The position numbers and the translations under genes were made by a program. The notes below the pieces were generated by a model that was given only the letters and a program-made list of their open reading frames with translations, was not told the DNA's origin and made no database searches. Shown here in pieces: positions 60,100 through 64,000 of a stretch of DNA of 64,000 bases (its first letter is position 1; every line of letters starts with the position of its first letter). The DNA comes from Egicoccus sp. AB-alg6-2. GTDB lineage: Bacteria > Actinomycetota > Nitriliruptoria > Nitriliruptorales > Nitriliruptoraceae. Location of the stretch: contig NZ_JBGUAY010000002.1 in NCBI RefSeq assembly GCF_041821025.1, forward strand, positions 372,001 to 436,000. The letters are read 5' to 3'.

Positions 60100-61274
60100 A
60101 GCAAGCTCTTCCTGGCGGCGGTGGCAGGGAGGTCGGCCCACGGCAGGCCGAGGTCGGCGAACGAGGTCAGCTCGCGGGCACAGCGTTCGACGGCCGCGTC
60201 GATGCCGGTGACCACGACCCGGGGACCGGCCTCGTCCTCGACCCATTGCACGTACGGGGCCGGGATCGCCCGCGGGGGGTCGGCCAGCCGGACCCCGTCG
60301 ATCACCTCGGCAAACCCGAGCGTTCGCTCAACGGGCGCCAGCAACTCCACCGCGTCGTCGGCGAGGTGGTCGAGCAGGTTGTCGAGCAGGTCGACCTCGT
60401 CGTGCTGGCTCTCGCGTTCGATGCCGTCGACGACGGTGCGCAGTCGGTGGGTCTTGTAGAACACCTGCACGCTGCCGTGGTTGCCGTGGACGAGCACGTA
60501 GGGCTCGTGGTGCGCCGGGGAGCAGAGCGTGACCGCGACCGCGAGCGGGGTACCGCGCGTGGTCACGGCGGTCAGCGACGAGGTGTCGTCGGCCTCGATG
60601 TCGTTGGCGTGGAACAGTGCCAGGTCGAGGCTGGCGAAGCCGCCGTCGGCGCCGTCGCTGCCGTCGATCCGCAGGGCGGTCGCCGTGGCGTGCGCGAACG
60701 GGTTCGTGAGCGCACCGTCGACCACGTCGCGGCCGTCCAGCACCCGTCGACCGGCCCAGGGGGCGCGCTGGTAGTAGGCGGCGCCACGCACCCAGGCACC
60801 GGCGACCCCGATCCCGCGCAGTTCGCCGATGGCTCCGCCGGCGACCAGCTGGCGGGCTGCCTCGACGGCGTTCGAGCCGAAGCTCTGGAACCCGATCTGG
60901 CACGCGACACCCGCGGCCTCCGCCGCGTCCCGCAGTGCGAGATGCCCCGCGCGGGTGGGCGCAGGCGGCTTCTCGAGCAGGACGTGGGCACCGGCGGTCA
61001 TGGCGGCCGTCGCCAGGTCCACGTGGGTATGGATGGGGGTGCAGAGCACGACGACGTCGGGGGCGCGCCGCTCGAGCGCCTCGGCCAGCGTGTCGTCGTG
61101 GGGAACGCCCTGCAGCTGCTCGGCCAGTGCCCCCTCCAGCGGCTGCGGGTCGCAGACGCCGACCAGGCGGACCCGGCCCTGCGTCTCGAGACGAGCCAGG
61201 TTGCGCAGGTGCCAGTGCCCGTGCCCGTGGACGCCGGCGAGCACGACGCGTGCCGGGGAAGCAACAGCTGACAT
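60096..61274 (-). CDS. Gfo/Idh/MocA-family oxidoreductase
   Basis: 392 residues. N-terminal Rossmann dinucleotide fold (VVLAGVHGHGHWHLRNL), then the EKP motif in HVLLEKPPAPT (about 95), with the Lys-98 of the catalytic centre. The C-terminal beta-sheet domain follows (GAWVRGAAYYQRAPWAGRRV). These enzymes oxidise sugars or inositols with NAD(P). It heads the minus-strand sugar operon and is divergent from the ABC permeases. ATG 61274. Confidence 0.9.
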   Translation of the reverse strand: MSAVASPARVVLAGVHGHGHWHLRNLARLETQGRVRLVGVCDPQPLEGALAEQLQGVPHDDTLAEALERRAPDVVVLCTPIHTHVDLATAAMTAGAHVLLEKPPAPTRAGHLALRDAAEAAGVACQIGFQSFGSNAVEAARQLVAGGAIGELRGIGVAGAWVRGAAYYQRAPWAGRRVLDGRDVVDGALTNPFAHATATALRIDGSDGADGGFASLDLALFHANDIEADDTSSLTAVTTRGTPLAVAVTLCSPAHHEPYVLVHGNHGSVQVFYKTHRLRTVVDGIERESQHDEVDLLDNLLDHLADDAVELLAPVERTLGFAEVIDGVRLADPPRAIPAPYVQWVEDEAGPRVVVTGIDAAVERCARELTSFADLGLPWADLPATAARKSLL

Positions 61275-61335
61275 GGCGGGCGCGCCCCTGTCGTCCGAGT
61301 GGATGGTGGCGTGCGTTCCCGCAGTGGCGCGTTGC

Positions 61336-61349
61336 GGAAATCGCTTTCC
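61336..61349. promoter_or_regulatory. LacI-type operator candidate 1
   Basis: GGAAATCGCTTTCC is a near-perfect palindrome (one mismatched pair) of the GGAAA-n-CG-n-TTTCC type bound by many LacI-family repressors. It is 62 bases upstream of the Gfo/Idh ATG (minus strand), so it could control the minus-strand operon. Confidence 0.6.
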
Positions 61350-61424
61350 TAGCCTGTCCGGCCCGCAGCCGCGTGTCAAGCTCAGTCCGCGCTGTTTTCA
61401 CTTTTAGCGCCGCATTATCACCGC

Positions 61425-61454
61425 TTGACAGACCGCGGCGGCTGCTGTTAGACA
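61425..61454 (+). promoter_or_regulatory. Putative promoter of the sugar ABC importer
   Basis: TTGACA at 61425-61430 is a perfect -35; 17-18 bases later TTAGAC/TAGACA (61448-61454) is a weak -10. Transcription would start near 61462, just before the second LacI-type operator. In the 309-base gap 61275-61583 this and the two operators are the recognisable elements. Confidence 0.55.
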
Positions 61455-61468
61455 TCCAACAGGCGTCG

Positions 61469-61482
61469 GGAAAACGCTTACC
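61469..61482. promoter_or_regulatory. LacI-type operator candidate 2
   Basis: GGAAAACGCTTACC shares the AA-n-CG-n-TT core with operator 1 and lies just downstream of the -10 of the importer promoter, a classical position for repression by blocking the polymerase. Spacing to operator 1 is 133 bases. Confidence 0.6.
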
Positions 61483-61583
61483 AGAAGTGCCCGCCGGGAG
61501 TGCGGGCCTCGGAGATGCAACGACCTGGGAGGGCCACCGTCCATGGGCACCAGCCCCCGCGCCCCGCTGACCGAGTCGTCGTC

Positions 61584-62558
61584 GTGAGTGCGACCGACGC
61601 GGCGGAGCGATCGGCGACCGGTCCTGCCACGACGCCCGAGCCGGCGACGTCCGCGGGCACGCCCCGTCGTCGCCGGGGCCGCGTCGCCGAGGACCGTCGG
61701 GCCGCCTGGCTGTTCCTGCTGCCCTGGTTCCTCGGGCTGGCGTTCATCACGGTGGGCCCGATCCTCGGCTCGCTGTACCTGTCGTTCACCGACTACAGCC
61801 TGCTGACGGCACCCGAGTGGACCGGGCTGGACAACTACCGCCGCATGCTCGGCGACCCTCGGTTCTTCACCTCGCTGCGCGTGACGTTCACCTACGTCTT
61901 CGTCTCCGTCCCGCTCCAGCTCGCCTTCGCGCTGCTGCTGGCCATCGTGCTCAACCGCGGTGTCCGCGGGCTGCCGATCTACCGCTCGATCTACTACCTG
62001 CCGTCACTGCTCGGCAGCAGCGTCGCGATCGCCATCCTGTGGCGCCGCGTGTTCGGGGCCGAGGGACTCGTCAACGCGGTGCTCGCCCTGGTCGGCATCC
62101 AGGGACCGGGTTGGGTGTCGCACCCCGACTGGGCACTCAGCAGCCTGATCGTGCTCAACGTGTGGACGTTCGGCTCGCCCATGGTGATCTTCCTTGCCGG
62201 GCTGCGCCAGATCCCGGGGATGTACTACGAGGCGGCCCAGGTCGACGGCGCCAGCACCTGGCAGCAGTTCCGCCGGATCACCCTGCCCCTGCTGACGCCG
62301 ATCATCTTCTTCAACCTCGTCCTGCAGCTCATCAACGCGTTCCAGAGCTTCACCCAGGCGTTCATCGTCAGCGGCGGTACCGGCGGACCCGCGGACTCGA
62401 CGTTGTTCTACACGCTCTACCTCTACCAGCGGGGGTTCGGCGCGTTCGACATGGGTTACGCGTCGGCGCTCGCGTGGGTGCTGCTGATGATCGTGGCGGC
62501 GCTGACCGCCATCAACTTCCTGGCCTCCAAGTACTGGGTGTTCTATGGCGACGAGTGA
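61584..62558 (+). CDS. Sugar ABC transporter permease (MalF type)
   Basis: 324 residues from GTG 61584. Six helices, beginning AAWLFLLPWFLGLAFITVGP, and the EAA loop YYEAAQVDGASTWQQFRRIT (about 218-238) typical of sugar permeases. Upstream in-frame starts (61500, 61515) exist; none has convincing spacing from a ribosome-binding site, so the start is uncertain. With the next gene it forms the importer channel. It overlaps the second permease by 14 bases. Confidence 0.88.
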   Translation: MSATDAAERSATGPATTPEPATSAGTPRRRRGRVAEDRRAAWLFLLPWFLGLAFITVGPILGSLYLSFTDYSLLTAPEWTGLDNYRRMLGDPRFFTSLRVTFTYVFVSVPLQLAFALLLAIVLNRGVRGLPIYRSIYYLPSLLGSSVAIAILWRRVFGAEGLVNAVLALVGIQGPGWVSHPDWALSSLIVLNVWTFGSPMVIFLAGLRQIPGMYYEAAQVDGASTWQQFRRITLPLLTPIIFFNLVLQLINAFQSFTQAFIVSGGTGGPADSTLFYTLYLYQRGFGAFDMGYASALAWVLLMIVAALTAINFLASKYWVFYGDE

Positions 62559-63417
62559 GCTGACCCTGCCCCGCGGCAGCGCCGCCCGGGCACGGCGCAA
62601 GCGCAAGTGGCCGATCCACCTCGGGCTGATCCTGTTCGGGATCGTGCTGCTCTACCCGCTGCTGTGGCTGCTGGCGAGTTCGTTCAAGCCGACGGCCGAG
62701 ATCTTCACGCAGCCTGGCCTGCTGCCGACGACGGTGCGGGCGCAGAACTACCCCGACGGCTGGGACGCGCTGCGGCACCCGTTCAGCCGCTACCTGATGA
62801 ACTCGGCCATCGTGGTGATGGGTGCGGTCATCGGCAACCTGGTGGCCTGCTCGCTCGCGGCCTACGCGTTCGCCCGGCTGGAGTTCCCGGGCAAGAAGAT
62901 CTGGTTCGCGGTGATGCTCGGCACGATCATGCTGCCCATCCACGTCATCATCGTGCCCCAGTACATCCTGTTCTCGCAGCTGGACTGGATCAACACCTTC
63001 TATCCGCTGATCGTGCCGAAGTTCCTGGCCACCGACGCGTTCTTCATCTTCCTGATGGTCCAGTTCATCCGGGCACTCCCGGGCGAGCTCGACGACGCGG
63101 CCCGCATCGACGGGTGCGGCCACTTCGGGATCTTCACGCGGGTGATCCTGCCGCTGTCGGTGCCCGCCCTGGCGACGACGGCGATCTTCACCTTCATCTG
63201 GACCTGGAACGACTTCTTCAGCCAGCTGATCTTTCTGACCAGCCCCGACCTCTACACCGTCCCGGTGGCGCTGCGGACCTTCGTCGACGCCACCAGCGCG
63301 ACGCCGTGGGGGCCGCTCTTCGCCATGTCCATCGTCGCCCTGGGCCCGATCTTCGGGTTCTTCCTGGCCGGGCAGCGCTACCTCGTCCAGGGGATCGCGA
63401 CCACCGGGATCAAGTGA
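62545..63417 (+). CDS. Sugar ABC transporter permease (MalG type)
   Basis: 290 residues with six hydrophobic helices. The N-terminus has HLGLILFGIVLLYPLLWLLA, and the EAA loop is GELDDAARIDGCGHFGIFTR (about 178-197). It is the second half of the channel. ATG at 62545 falls inside the end of the first permease gene, a sign of translational coupling. It ends 114 bases before the binding-protein gene. Confidence 0.92.
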   Translation: MATSELTLPRGSAARARRKRKWPIHLGLILFGIVLLYPLLWLLASSFKPTAEIFTQPGLLPTTVRAQNYPDGWDALRHPFSRYLMNSAIVVMGAVIGNLVACSLAAYAFARLEFPGKKIWFAVMLGTIMLPIHVIIVPQYILFSQLDWINTFYPLIVPKFLATDAFFIFLMVQFIRALPGELDDAARIDGCGHFGIFTRVILPLSVPALATTAIFTFIWTWNDFFSQLIFLTSPDLYTVPVALRTFVDATSATPWGPLFAMSIVALGPIFGFFLAGQRYLVQGIATTGIK

Positions 63418-63531
63418 CGACCACCGATGTCCGGGCCGGCAACGGTCCAGACCAGGCCCGCGCCGTCCGCGGCGCGCCGACCGACCCGCTCGCGCAGACG
63501 CGTGGGCGGACCAACACAAGGGAGCAGGAAC

Positions 63532-64000
63532 GTGCACGCATCGGGAGAACGGCACGGACGACGCGCGCCCGCGCGGGCGATGGCGCTCGTCGGCGCGCTC
63601 GCGCTGGCAGCCACCGCATGCGGGGGAGGTGACAGCGGCGCGACTCCGGCCCCGGAGGACACCGCCGCCGCCGGCAACGGCGCCGGGGAGACGACCAGCG
63701 ACGAGCAGGTCACCCTGCGCTTCTCGTGGTGGGGCTCCGACGCCCGCCACGAGGACACGCAGGAGGTGATCGACCGCTTCGAGGCGGAACACCCCAACAT
63801 CAAGATCGAGGGCGAGTACACCGGCTGGGGCGACTACTGGGACCGCCTCGCCACCACCGTGGCCGGTGGTGACGCGCCCGACATCATGCAGCACGAGTCG
63901 CGCTACCTGCGTGAGTACGCCGACCGTGGCGCGCTGCTCGACCTGACCACGGTCTCGGACACGCTCGACCTGTCCGAACTCGATCCGCTCGTCGCCGAGT
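63532..64000 (+). CDS. Extracellular sugar-binding lipoprotein, cut by window edge
   Basis: 156 codons are visible from a GTG at 63532 (AAGGGAG upstream). The signal ends LAATAC with the lipidated Cys30. A Gly/Ala/Glu-rich linker (about 31-58) follows, then VTLRFSWWGSDARHEDTQEV and FEAEHPNIKIEGEYTGWGDY, and APDIMQHESRYLREYA, which are typical of family-1 sugar-binding proteins. It completes the importer and would deliver an oligosaccharide or sugar acid to the permeases. The ATPase is not in the window and may be a shared MsiK-type one. Confidence 0.88.
   Translation, partial: MHASGERHGRRAPARAMALVGALALAATACGGGDSGATPAPEDTAAAGNGAGETTSDEQVTLRFSWWGSDARHEDTQEVIDRFEAEHPNIKIEGEYTGWGDYWDRLATTVAGGDAPDIMQHESRYLREYADRGALLDLTTVSDTLDLSELDPLVAE

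Overview
The window is very GC-rich (roughly 70-75% by eye), densely coded, and uses GTG starts and C/G-ending codons throughout, which points to an actinobacterium. Three further signs agree: (1) a mec / cysO-cysM / Rv1339-like hydrolase / rph / rdgB order resembling the Mycobacterium tuberculosis Rv1334-Rv1341 block; (2) a DUF222-HNH (13E12-type) protein behind a mycobacterial-style SOS box; (3) an IdeR/DtxR-like box. A sigma-28-like promoter suggests a motile lineage, and a very acidic lipoprotein linker would fit a salt-tolerant one. A deep-branching actinobacterial class such as Nitriliruptoria is a guess, not something the sequence proves.

Region 1 (1-17146, minus strand) is a compact alpha-glucan/trehalose locus, read in transcription order as glgE, treS-maltokinase fusion, glgB, a GH57/DUF3536 protein, treZ, glgX, treY and the start of malQ. 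TreS plus maltokinase makes maltose-1-phosphate, GlgE polymerises it, GlgB branches the product, and GlgX, TreY, TreZ and MalQ take glucan back to trehalose and maltooligosaccharides. Several genes overlap by 1-4 bases.

Region 2 (17347-28511) is mixed housekeeping and accessory: a FUSC-type membrane protein, OsmC, a family-5 uracil-DNA glycosylase, a palindromic repeat array, selD, a GMC oxidoreductase, a PPOX-fold protein, the JAMM peptidase Mec, an AlkZ/YcaQ-like glycosylase, malic enzyme and topoisomerase IB. Region 3 (28676-34285) holds cysO-cysM, a metallo-beta-lactamase-fold hydrolase, a secreted trypsin-like protease, rph and an rdgB homologue. CysO carries a 19-residue tail beyond its Gly-Gly, which would need trimming, plausibly by Mec.

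Region 4 (34573-44154) contains the DUF222-HNH gene, a protein with a 15-bp minisatellite at its 5' side, an ABCB-type exporter, an epimerase-like protein, a serine hydrolase, a HAD phosphatase, an EAL/HDOD protein behind a sigma-28-like promoter, and a divergent quinone oxidoreductase/soxR pair with a SoxR-like box between them.

Region 5 (44415-58207) is rich in iron and metal genes: a VIT1/CCC1 transporter with an IdeR-like box, two M14 carboxypeptidases, a PucR-family regulator, a paiB / amidohydrolase / fetA / fetB operon, and a complete siderophore-type ABC importer. Region 6 (58211-64000) is a LacI-controlled sugar locus: lacI-type regulator, PmoA-family (DUF6807) protein and Gfo/Idh/MocA dehydrogenase on the minus strand, diverging from an ABC sugar importer whose binding protein runs off the end. 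Two LacI-type operators and a TTGACA promoter lie in the divergent gap. No rRNA, tRNA, IS element or CRISPR array was recognised.
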